This document shows, piece after piece, positions 1 through 8,766 of a stretch of DNA of 30,674 nucleotides. Position numbers and translations under genes: made by a program. A model generated the notes under the pieces. That model searched no databases, had not been told where the DNA came from, and was given only the letters and a program-made list of their open reading frames with translations. Within the stretch, counting starts at the first letter, position 1, and every line of letters begins with the position of its first letter. This DNA is from Streptosporangiaceae bacterium (lineage in GTDB: Bacteria; Actinomycetota; Actinomycetes; Streptosporangiales; Streptosporangiaceae), in the NCBI GenBank assembly GCA_030041195.1, contig JASHOI010000599.1:1-30674 (forward strand), read 5' to 3'.

Positions 1-1
1 C

Positions 2-568
2 GGCACCACCCAGCTCGCCCGCGCCGCGCTGGCCACCGCCGGGCAGGTCGACCTGCTGATCGCCTGCGCCGGCACCGGCTGGGCCGGGCCGTTCACCGCC
101 ATGCCCGACGGCCGCGCCGAACAACTGCTGGCCGTCGACCTGGTCTCGGTCATCGAGCTGACCCGGCTGCTGCTGCCGCAAATGCTCGCCCGCCACCGCG
201 GCCAGGTCGCCGTCGTCGGCTCGATCGCCGGCACCGTCGGCGTGGCCGGCGAAGCGGTCTACTCCGCCGCCAAAGCCGGCCTGAACGCATTCGCCGAAGC
301 GCTGCGCTACGAACTGCACGGCACCGGCGTCGGCATCACCCACGTCACCCTCGGCGTCGCCGACACCCCCTTCTTCGCCCGCCGCGGCGCCCCCTACACC
401 CGCACCCACCCCCGCCCCGTCCCGCCACAGCGCGTCGCCAGCCTCATCCTCACCGCCGCGCTCGACGGCCGCGACGACATCTACATCCCCAGCTGGACCA
501 GACTGCCCGGCATGGTCCGCGTCGCCGCCCCCTCCCTCTACCGCCGCCTCGCCACGATGTTCGGCTGA
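2..568 (+). CDS. SDR family oxidoreductase, 5'-truncated by window edge
   Basis: The reading frame is open from base 2 to the TGA at 566-568, so the N-terminal nucleotide-binding glycine motif lies outside the window. What remains shows classical short-chain dehydrogenase features: CAGTG (the NNAG-like motif), VVGSIAG with the catalytic Ser, and YSAAK with the catalytic Tyr and Lys 13 residues later. The family uses NAD(P)H to oxidise or reduce alcohols and ketones in the cytoplasm. The ATG at 101 is internal and not a likely start, because conserved SDR sequence continues upstream. The tail after the catalytic core is short and ends YRRLATMFG. Substrate cannot be told. It may belong to an operon that begins upstream of the window. 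Confidence 0.85.
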   Translation, partial: GTTQLARAALATAGQVDLLIACAGTGWAGPFTAMPDGRAEQLLAVDLVSVIELTRLLLPQMLARHRGQVAVVGSIAGTVGVAGEAVYSAAKAGLNAFAEALRYELHGTGVGITHVTLGVADTPFFARRGAPYTRTHPRPVPPQRVASLILTAALDGRDDIYIPSWTRLPGMVRVAAPSLYRRLATMFG

Positions 569-640
569 CGGCGCCAGAGCAACGCCGGGACGAGCGCACC
601 GTCCGGTTGGTCTGATTTCACCCGCAGCGGTGCCCGTCGA
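569..640. other. Short convergent intergenic gap
   Basis: These 72 bp lie between the 3' ends of the truncated SDR and the reverse-strand DUF3068-MFS gene. No strong hairpin followed by a T-run is visible. Confidence 0.5.
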
Positions 641-3427
641 CTACGGCCGCGCCGCGGGGCGGCTCGGTGCCGCTTCGAGTTCGGCCAGCTCGGCCTGGGT
701 CAGCGCCTCATGTTCCTCCTCGTCGCGGCGAGCCGAGGCCGGGCTCCAGCGGCCCCGCAGCACCGGGATGCAGAGCAGGAACAACACCGCGCCGGCGAAG
801 CACACCCAGTACCAGTCCTGCCACTGACCCGGCGCTTGCGCGGCAGCCTTCTGCACCGCGGCACCGTGGGCCTCCAGGTAGGGGAACACCTGCGGCGGGA
901 CCTTTGACAGCGCGGTCAGCTGTGCCGAGTACGGCTTCAGCCGGTCCAGCACCGGGGCGACGGAGATCACGCCCTCAATGGCCGCCCTGTTGCTGTCGAT
1001 CGTGGTGAGAATCGCAAGTCCCTTGGCGCCGCCTCCCGCGGCGGTGATGGCCTGGTCGACCAGCGCGGGCGGGATCTTGGCCGGGTTCGGGTACGCAACC
1101 AGCTTGGTGAACAGCGCCGGGTGGGCATGGATCACCGCGAGCTCGGGTGCGAACGTCTGCGCGTTCACCAGCTGGGTCTTGTATTTGGCCGCGGCGGCGG
1201 CGACCGCGGGATGCGAGCGGGCGAACGCGATCTCGCTCTTGTAGGTGGTCGCGTATGCCTGCACCGTGGACCCGTAGTCGACCAGGGGCGTGACCGAGGT
1301 GATGACAAACGGGATGACCAGGAACGCGGCGAAGATCAGGGCCCTGATGATCCAGCCCCAGATGGCCAGCCCGGTGGCGATCAGCGCCGGGTTCCTGGCC
1401 TCCACCGTCTCGGTGAAGCTGGCCATCCACGGGGTGTAGGCGATGCCGAGGAACAGCGAAAGCAGCGCCAGGATCACAGCGAGCGTGTAGTAGCCGGGGT
1501 GGCGGCCCGCCTGCTCCAGGTACACAACGGTCATCACCGCGGTGCCGATCCCGCCGATCACCATGAACGGCTTCCGCACCCGGACCAGGTCGGCGATCAT
1601 GCCGATCAGGATCACCCCGATGACGTTGAAGCCCCAGTTCCAGTTCAGCAGCCCATTGGCGTTCTTCGTCGAGAAACCGAACACGGTGGACAGGTAGATC
1701 AGGCCGAAGCCAACGGATGTGTAGTAGACGAGCAGCATCGCGGACACGGCGATCGCCGCGACGACGATGTCGGGCTTGAGCAGCTGGCGGAACGGATGCT
1801 GCAACATCGAGTCGACGTCGAGCCCCTTCGCCCTGGCCTCGACCAGCGCCCGGTCGCGCATGGTCACCATCAGCTGGTCGCGCAGCTGCGGGGAGAGCTC
1901 CCGCAGCCCGGCCAGCGTGATCAGGAACACGACCAGGCCGACGATCCCGCAGATGCGGTACTCGTGGGTCCAGAACCGCGGGTCGGGGACGAACGCCGGG
2001 ATGGTGTTCGTGGCCACCGCCGTGACGATCAGGCTGCCGAGCACCGGCCCGGCGGTCCAGAAGCCCATCGCCGTGGCCCGGCCGACCTGAGGCGAGTAGT
2101 CACGGATCAGCGCCGGCGTGGCCACCAGCGTGATCCCCTCGACGACGCTGACCACGAAGAACTCGAAGCTGAAGGACCACTTGTTGGTCGCGGTCGGCAG
2201 CACGTACGCGACCAGGATCCCGCTGATGAGCAGGCCGAAGACCAGCAGGTTGGCCCGGCCCAGCCGGTCGGCGAGCCCGGCGAACAGCGAGCCGAACGCG
2301 CCGATCAGGTTGCCGACCGCGAGGATCACGACAAAGAACGTGAAGCTCATGTGGGTGCTGACCAGCAGCAGCGTGGACACCGACCCGCCGACGTACAGCT
2401 CGTAGTACAGCGTGATCGTGGCGAGCACGGTGACGGTGAGGAACAGGACGCGGCGCCCGGTCGACGGGTAGTGGTTGAGCTCGCGGCGCCACACCCACGC
2501 GAACTCGGACTCCGGCGCCTCGCCGCCGAACTGGACCAGCAGGATGCCGATGCCCAGGAAGATCAGCCCGAGCGTCAGCCCGATCAGCGGCAGGGTGCTC
2601 TCGTAGAGGCTGATCTCCCCGCGGACGCCGTCGTCGCTGCTGACGGCCGCCCGGACGCTGGACGCCGTCTCCGTGAGCGAAAGGTCGGGGCTGACCAATT
2701 GGGTAACCCCGGTGATCCCGCCCGAGGCCAGGGTCACCTCCTGATCCTCGGTGATCTTCAGTGGCATCCCGGTCTCCGGGTCCACGAAGTACGTGTTGGT
2801 CGCGCTGTAGTACTCGCCCGGCGACTGCCCGAACGAATTTCTGGGCTCGGTGCCGAACCTGGTCGGCGCCACCTTCTCCACGTAGCGGTAGGTGAGGATG
2901 CCGGCGATCCTCGCGGTGCCCGCGTACCGGGCGGGTTCCGCCCGGCCCGCGCCGATGTCGAAGACCAGGTATGTGCGCCGCTGCGCGCCGAACGGCCAGA
3001 CGAACCCGATCCCGGTCATGCGCACCGAGTACTCGGGCTTGCCGTTCACCGGGTTGGTGATGTACGCGCCGCAGCAGTGCACGAGTTCGCCGGTTCTGCG
3101 GTTGAGGGCCTCACGGAACGCGACATAAGCAATCGCGGTCCGGTTGGTGGTGTCCTCGACGGCGACGAAACCGTCCCAGACCGCCGCGCCGCCGCTTCCG
3201 GCCACGTCCGCGCCCTTGGTTGTCTCCGTGACCAGCACGGAGACGCCGACCAGTTCCTTTTCCCTGGCCGGGCTGAAGTACGACCCGGTGCCGGCGAGCT
3301 GGACGATCTGGTACTCGTCCAGCGGGAACTGGATCACCGAGGGCGCGACCCAGAACCGCAGCAGCACCGCGACCACGAGCAGGAACGCGCCCAGGAGCGT
3401 GAGGACGAACCCGCTGACCCTGCGCAT
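641..3427 (-). CDS. DUF3068 (PorA-like) domain fused to an MFS transporter
   Basis: This 928-residue membrane protein has two parts. Residues 1-300 look like DUF3068, the actinobacterial 'porin PorA family': one membrane helix at about 7-27, an extracytoplasmic beta-rich domain, and a closing helix at about 280-300. From about residue 325 it reads as a major facilitator transporter, with the loop 2-3 signature GSLFAGLADRLGRANLL at 379-395 and a long cytoplasmic loop at about 508-550. An Ala-rich, mostly soluble stretch of about 158 residues (713-870) precedes the last helix (873-890). The C-terminal tail is charged and cytoplasmic. GGAGGG sits 4 nt before the ATG, fixing the start. It lies 87 bp downstream of the SDR on the same strand, so co-transcription is likely. 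The substrate is unknown; the lipid-catabolic neighbourhood suggests a lipid or acid. DUF3068 proteins are normally stand-alone. Confidence 0.8.
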   Translation of the reverse strand: MRRVSGFVLTLLGAFLLVVAVLLRFWVAPSVIQFPLDEYQIVQLAGTGSYFSPAREKELVGVSVLVTETTKGADVAGSGGAAVWDGFVAVEDTTNRTAIAYVAFREALNRRTGELVHCCGAYITNPVNGKPEYSVRMTGIGFVWPFGAQRRTYLVFDIGAGRAEPARYAGTARIAGILTYRYVEKVAPTRFGTEPRNSFGQSPGEYYSATNTYFVDPETGMPLKITEDQEVTLASGGITGVTQLVSPDLSLTETASSVRAAVSSDDGVRGEISLYESTLPLIGLTLGLIFLGIGILLVQFGGEAPESEFAWVWRRELNHYPSTGRRVLFLTVTVLATITLYYELYVGGSVSTLLLVSTHMSFTFFVVILAVGNLIGAFGSLFAGLADRLGRANLLVFGLLISGILVAYVLPTATNKWSFSFEFFVVSVVEGITLVATPALIRDYSPQVGRATAMGFWTAGPVLGSLIVTAVATNTIPAFVPDPRFWTHEYRICGIVGLVVFLITLAGLRELSPQLRDQLMVTMRDRALVEARAKGLDVDSMLQHPFRQLLKPDIVVAAIAVSAMLLVYYTSVGFGLIYLSTVFGFSTKNANGLLNWNWGFNVIGVILIGMIADLVRVRKPFMVIGGIGTAVMTVVYLEQAGRHPGYYTLAVILALLSLFLGIAYTPWMASFTETVEARNPALIATGLAIWGWIIRALIFAAFLVIPFVITSVTPLVDYGSTVQAYATTYKSEIAFARSHPAVAAAAAKYKTQLVNAQTFAPELAVIHAHPALFTKLVAYPNPAKIPPALVDQAITAAGGGAKGLAILTTIDSNRAAIEGVISVAPVLDRLKPYSAQLTALSKVPPQVFPYLEAHGAAVQKAAAQAPGQWQDWYWVCFAGAVLFLLCIPVLRGRWSPASARRDEEEHEALTQAELAELEAAPSRPAARP

Positions 3428-3514
3428 CGGACCCTCCAGCGCGCCGCCGTCAGGTGAACCAAGCCTGTTCTACCGCTACAAACCAGGCATGGTAGGGCCA
3501 ATGCGGGCCGCGGT

Positions 3515-4408
3515 CTACCGGTGAGTAGGGTCTTTGCCGAGCGCCGGCCCGAATGAGCGCTCCACCTGGTCGGCGAGCGCGTCGAGGTCCCACGGCCCGG
3601 TGCCGACAATCCTGATGACCGGCTCCGGGCTGTTGTAGAGCGCCACCTCGTAGCCCCTGGCGCTGACGATCTGCCCGTTGATCCAGCCGGACTGCTCGCT
3701 GGCCAGGTAGGCGACGACCGGCGCGATGTTGTCCGGGGAGCGCTCGGCGTCGGAGGCGGTGGTGGCGCGACGGCGCTCGGCTGGCACCGATTCCGTCATC
3801 CGGGTGGCCGCTCCCGGCGAGATGACGTTCGTGGTCACGCCGTACCTGCCGAGCGCGTTCGCGCAGGAGTAGGTGAGGCCGACGATGCCCATCTTGGCGG
3901 CCGCGTAGTTCGGCTGCCCCGGCGAGCCGTGCAGTCCGGATACCGAGGTGAAGTTGATGATCCGGTTCTGCGCGGACTCGTCGCGCAGCGAGCGCCAGTG
4001 CGCCGCCGCGAACTTCGTGGTGTTGAACGTGCCCTTGAGGTGCACCCGGATCACGTCATCCCACTCCGGCTCGGACATGCTGAAGACCATCCGGTCCCGC
4101 AGGATGCCCGCCACGTTGACCAGCACGTCGAGCCGGCCGAACTGCTCAACCGCGGCTGCGACCAGGGCCTCGGCGGCGGCGTGGTCGGACACGTCGGCGA
4201 CGCTCGCGACCGCCTTGCCACCCGCGTCGCCGATCTTCGCCACGACCTGCTGGGCGGGGCCAGCGTCGCCGCCAGACCCGTCGAGCGCGGCGCCGAGGTC
4301 GTTGACGACCACCGAGGCTCCCTGCCCGGCGAGCAGCAGCGCGACCGACCTGCCGATCCCGCGTCCCGCGCCGGTCACGATCGCGACCCGGCCATCGAGT
4401 CGGCCCAT
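3515..4408 (-). CDS. SDR family oxidoreductase (3-hydroxyacyl-CoA dehydrogenase-like)
   Basis: A 297-residue classical SDR. TGAGRGIG at 12-19 is the Rossmann glycine motif, D36-L38 follows the second strand and favours NAD, NVAG is at 98-101, and the triad is Ser155, Tyr168 and Lys172 (YAAAK). The extended C-terminus (VALYNSPEPVIRIV onward) resembles the SDR domains of MFE-2-type 3-hydroxyacyl-CoA dehydrogenases, so oxidation of a hydroxyacyl-CoA in beta-oxidation is the likely role; this is inference. The ATG at 4408 has a GGTGAG ribosome site 5 nt upstream. The gene diverges from the TetR at 4564 and shares a 155-bp control region that carries the TTGACA plus palindrome arrangement also found before the dehydrogenase at 5341 and the MaoC gene at 11956. 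The DUF3068-MFS gene follows on the same strand. Confidence 0.88.
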   Translation of the reverse strand: MGRLDGRVAIVTGAGRGIGRSVALLLAGQGASVVVNDLGAALDGSGGDAGPAQQVVAKIGDAGGKAVASVADVSDHAAAEALVAAAVEQFGRLDVLVNVAGILRDRMVFSMSEPEWDDVIRVHLKGTFNTTKFAAAHWRSLRDESAQNRIINFTSVSGLHGSPGQPNYAAAKMGIVGLTYSCANALGRYGVTTNVISPGAATRMTESVPAERRRATTASDAERSPDNIAPVVAYLASEQSGWINGQIVSARGYEVALYNSPEPVIRIVGTGPWDLDALADQVERSFGPALGKDPTHR

Positions 4409-4443
4409 CGCGGCTCACCATCCTCTGGCAGTGGCTGGATTTC

Positions 4444-4494
4444 CTAGAATTGCCTTCTGGAATTAGCTTCAGAGCCGTCAAGCCGGGCTGTCAA
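4444..4494 (-). promoter_or_regulatory. Promoter box and TetR-type operator for the SDR at 3515-4408
   Basis: Reading on the minus strand, TTGACA lies at 4494-4489. An imperfect palindrome with core AGAA-N5-TTCT lies at 4446-4458, centred on 4452, with C4444/G4460 also pairing. The distance from the first T of TTGACA to the palindrome centre is 42 nt. The same arrangement occurs at 5275-5318 and 11860-11901. No clear -10 hexamer was seen. Confidence 0.55.
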
Positions 4495-4563
4495 GGGGCC
4501 GCCGACGTTCGATGGGATCATGGAACGGCAAGCCTGGGTGGGGGCACAACGGATCGGTGAGTC

Positions 4564-5271
4564 ATGGAGGAACAACCGCGAGCGGGGTCTGTCCGTTCGG
4601 CCGGCTCGGCCCGCCCGGCGGGCGGGGGATGGCAGTGGGGGCGCACCGCGCACACCCAGCGTGCGCTCCTCGACGCGGCCAGGGACGTCTTCACCTCCCG
4701 CGGGTTCGCCGACGCCAGCATCGCCGACGTCGTCGAGCGGGCCGGATCCAGCGTCGGCAGCCTGTACCACCACTTCGGCGGCAAGAGCGAGCTGTTCATC
4801 GCGCTGTGGCAGGAACACCAGCTCGCGCACGAGCAGGCCGCGAGCAAGGCGGTCGCCGACGCGAAGAAGGCCGGCGTCACCGACCCCGGCGAGCTGTTCG
4901 CCGCCGGGGCCCGCGCCTTCCTGGAGGGAAGCTGGGAGCGCCGCGACCTTGCCCTGCTGTTCCTGTCCGGCGACGGGCCGCCCGGGTTCGAGGTGATGCA
5001 GCGGCAGCGCAGCCACGAATGGATGGGGCAGAACGACGCCCTGCTGCACCTGCCCGACACCGCGCTGGACCGGCTGTACGCGTCGGTTCTCACCTCGCTG
5101 ATCGGCGAGGGCGCCCGCGAGGTTGCCACATCGGGCAATCGCCGCCAGGCCAACAAGATCATTGACGCGGTGATCGAGTACGCCAGGCGGCTGATGGCCG
5201 GCGGTCCGTCGAAGCCAGACGGGCCTGGCGGGCGCCGAGCGGGGGAAGCGGCCCGTTCCGGGCGGTCTTAA
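4564..5271 (+). CDS. TetR/AcrR family transcriptional regulator, likely regulator of the acyl-CoA cluster
   Basis: A 235-residue TetR-type regulator. The DNA-binding helix-turn-helix spans about residues 29-76 and includes the signature SSVGSLYHHFGGKSELF. The remaining helical domain should bind a ligand and dimerise; in such clusters the ligand is commonly an acyl-CoA. The N-terminal 25 residues are low-complexity (Ala/Gly/Ser/Arg) and the last 25 are Gly/Arg-rich, both probably disordered. The start is the ATG at 4564; a GTG or ATG further upstream cannot be excluded. It diverges from the SDR and lies directly upstream of the acyl-CoA dehydrogenase, with related palindromes at both flanks, so it probably represses these promoters. 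KstR- or FadR-like function is plausible but unproven. Confidence 0.9.
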   Translation: MEEQPRAGSVRSAGSARPAGGGWQWGRTAHTQRALLDAARDVFTSRGFADASIADVVERAGSSVGSLYHHFGGKSELFIALWQEHQLAHEQAASKAVADAKKAGVTDPGELFAAGARAFLEGSWERRDLALLFLSGDGPPGFEVMQRQRSHEWMGQNDALLHLPDTALDRLYASVLTSLIGEGAREVATSGNRRQANKIIDAVIEYARRLMAGGPSKPDGPGGRRAGEAARSGRS

Positions 5272-5274
5272 GGG

Positions 5275-5327
5275 TTGACATCGCCGGGCAGACCGAGATC
5301 TCATCGAACCTGGAATCTCGTTCTAGG
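5275..5327 (+). promoter_or_regulatory. Promoter and palindromic operator for the acyl-CoA dehydrogenase
   Basis: TTGACA at 5275-5280 is a perfect -35 box; TCTCAT at 5299-5304 (18-nt spacer) is a weak -10 candidate. The palindrome at 5309-5327 has arms CCTGGAA and GTTCTAGG, with 7 of 9 arm pairs matching and centre 5318, and would cover the transcription start. TTG at 5275 could be read as an in-frame start, but the promoter reading and the GAGG box before 5341 argue against it. Confidence 0.6.
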
Positions 5328-5340
5328 ATTGAGGCCCGCG

Positions 5341-6564
5341 ATGGATCTTGACCTCGGCCCGGAGATCGCGCGGTTCCGCGCCGAGCTGCGGGAGTGGATC
5401 GCGGCTGAGGCGCCGGACGGTCTCGCTGACCTCGCCGACTGGAACACGGCGGTCACCGCCGGCGGGTACCGGCGCGAGGAACTGGCGATTGCCATGGCGC
5501 ATCCCGCGCACGCGGAGTGGGAGCGCAGGCTGGCGGCGGCGCGGCTGATCTGCCCGCAGTGGCCGGAGGAATTCGGCGGCCAGGGCATGGACGCGGTGCG
5601 GATCGCGGTGCTGAACGAGGAGTTCCACCGGGCCGGGCTGCCGCGGGTGCACCGCGGCATGGGCGAGTCCCTGGTCGGCCCGTCGGTGATCGTGCACGGG
5701 ACGCCCGAGCAGCGTGCCCGGTTCCTGCCCCGGATCATCTCCGGCGCCGACGTGTACTGCCAGGGGTTCTCCGAGCCGGGCCACGGCAGCGACCTGGCCG
5801 GCGTGCAGACCCGGGGCGTGGTGGACGGGGACGAGATCGTCGTCACCGGGCAGAAGGTGTGGACCTCGGGGGCGTCCCGGGCCACGATGATGTTCCTGCT
5901 GTGCCGCACCGACCCGGCCGCTGAGAAGCACGCCGGGCTTTCCTACGTGCTGATCCCGTTCACCGGCCCCGGGGTTGAGTACCGGCCGATCCGGCAGATG
6001 TCCGGGGCGTCGGAGTTCTGCGAGGACTTCCTCGACGGCGTGCGGGCGCCGCTGCTGCACGTGATCGGCGGGCTGAACAACGGCTGGCGGGTGGCCATGA
6101 CCACGCTCGGCCACGAGCGCGGCGGGCAGGCCACGACCGCGCACCTGGGGTTCGAGCGGGAGTTCTGGGAGCTGGTCGACACCGCCCGCAAGTACGGCAA
6201 GACCGCCGACCCGCTGGTGCGCCAGCAGCTCGCCGCGGCGTACACCTCGGTGCAGCTGATGCGGCTGCGCGGCCTGTGCACGCTGGCCGAGGTCGCGCAG
6301 GGCCGTCCGCCGGGCCCGGAGGCGTCGGTCGCCAAGTTGTTCTGGAGCGAGTATCACAAGCGGCTCGGCGAGGTCGCGATGTCGATCGTGGGCGCGGACG
6401 CGCTGCTGCGCCCCGAGGGCGACGGCTATCCGACAACGGGGTGGCAGAACGTGTTCCTGTCCAGCCGGGCCGGGACCATCTACTCGGGGACCAGCGAGAT
6501 CCAGCGCAACATCATCGGCGAACGTGGCCTGGGGCTGCCGAAGGAGCCGAAGGTCGCGGGCTGA
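5341..6564 (+). CDS. Acyl-CoA dehydrogenase (long chain of a probable pair)
   Basis: A 407-residue FAD-dependent acyl-CoA dehydrogenase, which introduces the alpha-beta double bond into an acyl-CoA. The N-terminal helical domain runs to about 135. The middle beta domain contains CQGFSEPGHGSDLAGV (140-155) and the VTGQKVWTSGA motif (168-178). The C-terminal helical domain ends with YSGTSEIQRNIIGERGLGLPK. The Glu of the YEGT motif found in many family members is Ser382 here; Glu259 in LGHER is an alternative base, as in some other ACAD subfamilies. The ATG at 5341 is chosen because GAGG lies 6 nt upstream and the operator lies between 5275 and this codon. It heads a tight operon with the NDP-forming CoA ligase and a second dehydrogenase. 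The pairing resembles FadE28/FadE29 (ChsE1/ChsE2). Confidence 0.92.
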   Translation: MDLDLGPEIARFRAELREWIAAEAPDGLADLADWNTAVTAGGYRREELAIAMAHPAHAEWERRLAAARLICPQWPEEFGGQGMDAVRIAVLNEEFHRAGLPRVHRGMGESLVGPSVIVHGTPEQRARFLPRIISGADVYCQGFSEPGHGSDLAGVQTRGVVDGDEIVVTGQKVWTSGASRATMMFLLCRTDPAAEKHAGLSYVLIPFTGPGVEYRPIRQMSGASEFCEDFLDGVRAPLLHVIGGLNNGWRVAMTTLGHERGGQATTAHLGFEREFWELVDTARKYGKTADPLVRQQLAAAYTSVQLMRLRGLCTLAEVAQGRPPGPEASVAKLFWSEYHKRLGEVAMSIVGADALLRPEGDGYPTTGWQNVFLSSRAGTIYSGTSEIQRNIIGERGLGLPKEPKVAG

Positions 6565-6570
6565 TCCGGG

Positions 6571-8766
6571 ATGCCGACAGACCCGCTGCTCGCCCCGCTC
6601 GTGGCGGCCGGACGGCTCAGGGAGTTCTTCGCGCCGCGCAGCATCGCGGTGGTCGGCGCCTCGGACACGTCGGGGTGGACCCGGTTCGTGGTTGCCGGCA
6701 GCCGGGCGGCCGGGTTCTCCGGCCCACTGATCCCGGTGCATCCGGGACACAGAACCGTCTTTGGCCAGCCGGCCGTGCCGAGCCTGCGGGACCTGGCCGA
6801 GCCGGTCGACCTGGCGTTCATCATGGCTCCCGCCGAGGCGGTCGAGGGCGTGCTCGACGACGCGGCGGCCGTCGGCGTGCGCAACGCGATCGTGCTCGCC
6901 TCGGGGTACCGGGAGGTCGGCGGCCCGGGGCGGGCGATGGAAGACCGGCTGATCGCGCGCGCCACTAGCCGCGGGATCACGCTGCTCGGGCCGAACTGTC
7001 TCGGTTTCCTGAACGCGCACGCCCGGGCGGCCCCGTTCGCGCTGACGGTGCCTTCGCCGGTGCTGCCCGGGCCGGTGGGGATCGCGCTGCAGAGCGGGGC
7101 GCTGGGCGGTGTGGTGCTCGCGTTTGCCGCCGCCCACGCGATCGGCGTGAGCACGCTCGCCACGATGGGCAACGAGGCGATGATCGCCGCCACCGACGTG
7201 CTCGAGTACCTGGTCGAGGACGACGCCACCCGGGTGATCTGCCTGTTCCTGGAGCAGATCAGCGACCCGGCGAGGTTCGGGGCGGCGGCCGAGCGGGCGA
7301 ACCGCGCTGGCAAGCCGGTCGTGGTGCTCAAGGTGGGCGCGAGCCAGGCCGGCCGGCAGGCCGCGCTCGCGCACACCGGCGCGGTCGCCGGCGACGACGC
7401 CGTGGTCGGCGCCGTGCTGCGCCAGCTCAACGTCATCCGCGTGACCAGCCTCGAGGAGCTGCTGTGCACCGGAGCGCTGCTCGGCTACGACCGCTGGCCC
7501 GCGGGCCGGCGCATGGGCGTGGTCACCACCTCGGGCGGCGCGTGCGACCTCATCGCCGACCGTGCCACGGCCGAGGCGATCGAGATCCCGCCGTTCGCGC
7601 CCGGGACCGCCGCGGCGATCGCGCCGCACGTCCCGCCGTTCGCCGCGGTGCGCAACCCGATCGACGTCACCGGCTACTTCCTGGCGAACCGGCGGATCGC
7701 GGCGCTGACCGCGGTCGACCACGTTCTTGACGCGGTCGTCGCCGACCCGGGCGTTGACTTCGTCCTGTTCACCGGGCTGACCCTGCCGGACGCCCGGCCC
7801 GAGGACGAGGCGCTGGCCGGGATGCTGGCCGAGCGCGTGCGGTGGCTCGGCGAGCGGATCGCTGCCGCGCCGGTGCCGGTGATCCCGGTCGGCCACACCT
7901 GCGTGAACCTGAGCGGGTACGGGCGGGAGCTGCTGGCCGAGAGCGGCATCCACCTGCTGCCCGGCATCGACCTCGGCATGACCGCGCTGGGTCACGCGCT
8001 GCGCTGGCTGGAGAACCGGGGCAGGCCGGCCGCCCCGGTGGCCCGTGGTGTGAGGCTTGCCCGCGGGGCCGGGGCTGGGAGTGCGGCTGACTCCGGCCAG
8101 CCCTGGTCCGAGGCCGCCGCGCGGGAGCTGCTGGCCAGTTCCGGCGTGCCCGTGGTGCCCGGCGAGCTGGTGAACTCGGCCGATGGCGCGGTGGCCGCGG
8201 CGCGGCGGCTCGGGCTGCCGGTCGTGCTGAAGGTCTGCTCCGCGCAGATCACGCACAAGTCCGACGTCGGCGGGGTGGCGGTTGGGCCCGGCACCGAGGA
8301 AGAGATACGCGCCGGGTACGCGCGGGTGCGCGCGGCGGGCTTGGCGGTGCCCGGCGCCCGGGTCGACGGCGTCCTGGTCAGCCCCATGCGCAGCGGCGGG
8401 GTGGAGCTGATCGCCGGGGTGACCGTGGACCCCACGTTCGGCCCGGTGCTCGCGGTTGGGCTCGGCGGCGTGTGGGTTGAGGTGCTCGACGACACCAGCC
8501 TGCGGATGCTGCCGGTGGGCCCCGGCGAGGTGAAGCGGATGCTCGCCGAGCTGCGCGGCAGCCCGCTGCTGCTCGGCGCGCGCGGGAGCCGGCCGGTGGA
8601 CCTCGACACGCTGGCCGAGGTCATCTGCCTGCTCGGGGACACCGCGGTGGGCCTCGACGGCTCGCTGCGCGCGCTGGAAGTCAACCCGCTGTGGGCCGAC
8701 GGGGACCGGATCGAGGCGCTGGACGTGCTCGTCGTGACAGCGAGCGGATCGGAGGCCGGACCATGA
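6571..8766 (+). CDS. NDP-forming acetate/acyl-CoA ligase family protein
   Basis: A 731-residue fused alpha-beta acyl-CoA synthetase that would activate an acid using ATP and CoA, releasing ADP and phosphate. An N-terminal CoA-binding Rossmann domain (about 18-135, starting RSIAVVGASD) is followed by two succinyl-CoA-ligase-like flavodoxin domains. His268 in ALAHTGAVAGDD fits the phosphohistidine that carries phosphate. A C-terminal ATP-grasp domain (about 513-731) includes LPVVLKVCSAQITHKSDVGG. The gene starts 6 nt after the dehydrogenase stop and its own stop overlaps the next start (ATGA at 8763-8766), so the three genes form one translationally coupled operon. The acid substrate is unknown. 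The homologous family also includes protein acyltransferases (Pat), but no GNAT domain is present here. Confidence 0.92.
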   Translation: MPTDPLLAPLVAAGRLREFFAPRSIAVVGASDTSGWTRFVVAGSRAAGFSGPLIPVHPGHRTVFGQPAVPSLRDLAEPVDLAFIMAPAEAVEGVLDDAAAVGVRNAIVLASGYREVGGPGRAMEDRLIARATSRGITLLGPNCLGFLNAHARAAPFALTVPSPVLPGPVGIALQSGALGGVVLAFAAAHAIGVSTLATMGNEAMIAATDVLEYLVEDDATRVICLFLEQISDPARFGAAAERANRAGKPVVVLKVGASQAGRQAALAHTGAVAGDDAVVGAVLRQLNVIRVTSLEELLCTGALLGYDRWPAGRRMGVVTTSGGACDLIADRATAEAIEIPPFAPGTAAAIAPHVPPFAAVRNPIDVTGYFLANRRIAALTAVDHVLDAVVADPGVDFVLFTGLTLPDARPEDEALAGMLAERVRWLGERIAAAPVPVIPVGHTCVNLSGYGRELLAESGIHLLPGIDLGMTALGHALRWLENRGRPAAPVARGVRLARGAGAGSAADSGQPWSEAAARELLASSGVPVVPGELVNSADGAVAAARRLGLPVVLKVCSAQITHKSDVGGVAVGPGTEEEIRAGYARVRAAGLAVPGARVDGVLVSPMRSGGVELIAGVTVDPTFGPVLAVGLGGVWVEVLDDTSLRMLPVGPGEVKRMLAELRGSPLLLGARGSRPVDLDTLAEVICLLGDTAVGLDGSLRALEVNPLWADGDRIEALDVLVVTASGSEAGP

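Noticed and set aside
1121..3457. Plus-strand 778-residue open frame opposite the DUF3068-MFS gene
   Set aside because: It is rich in Arg, Asp, Glu, Gly and His with no domain pattern, as expected for an antisense frame in high-GC DNA; the minus-strand gene has clear membrane helices and a ribosome site.
3464..3475. Fourth copy of the RGAA-N5-TTCT operator upstream of the DUF3068-MFS gene
   Set aside because: Only the TTCTA half is present; the other arm reads CCAA and no TTGACA lies at the expected distance.
5275..5340. TTG start that would add 22 residues to the acyl-CoA dehydrogenase
   Set aside because: This TTG is part of a TTGACA promoter box, and the operator and ribosome site lie between it and the ATG at 5341.
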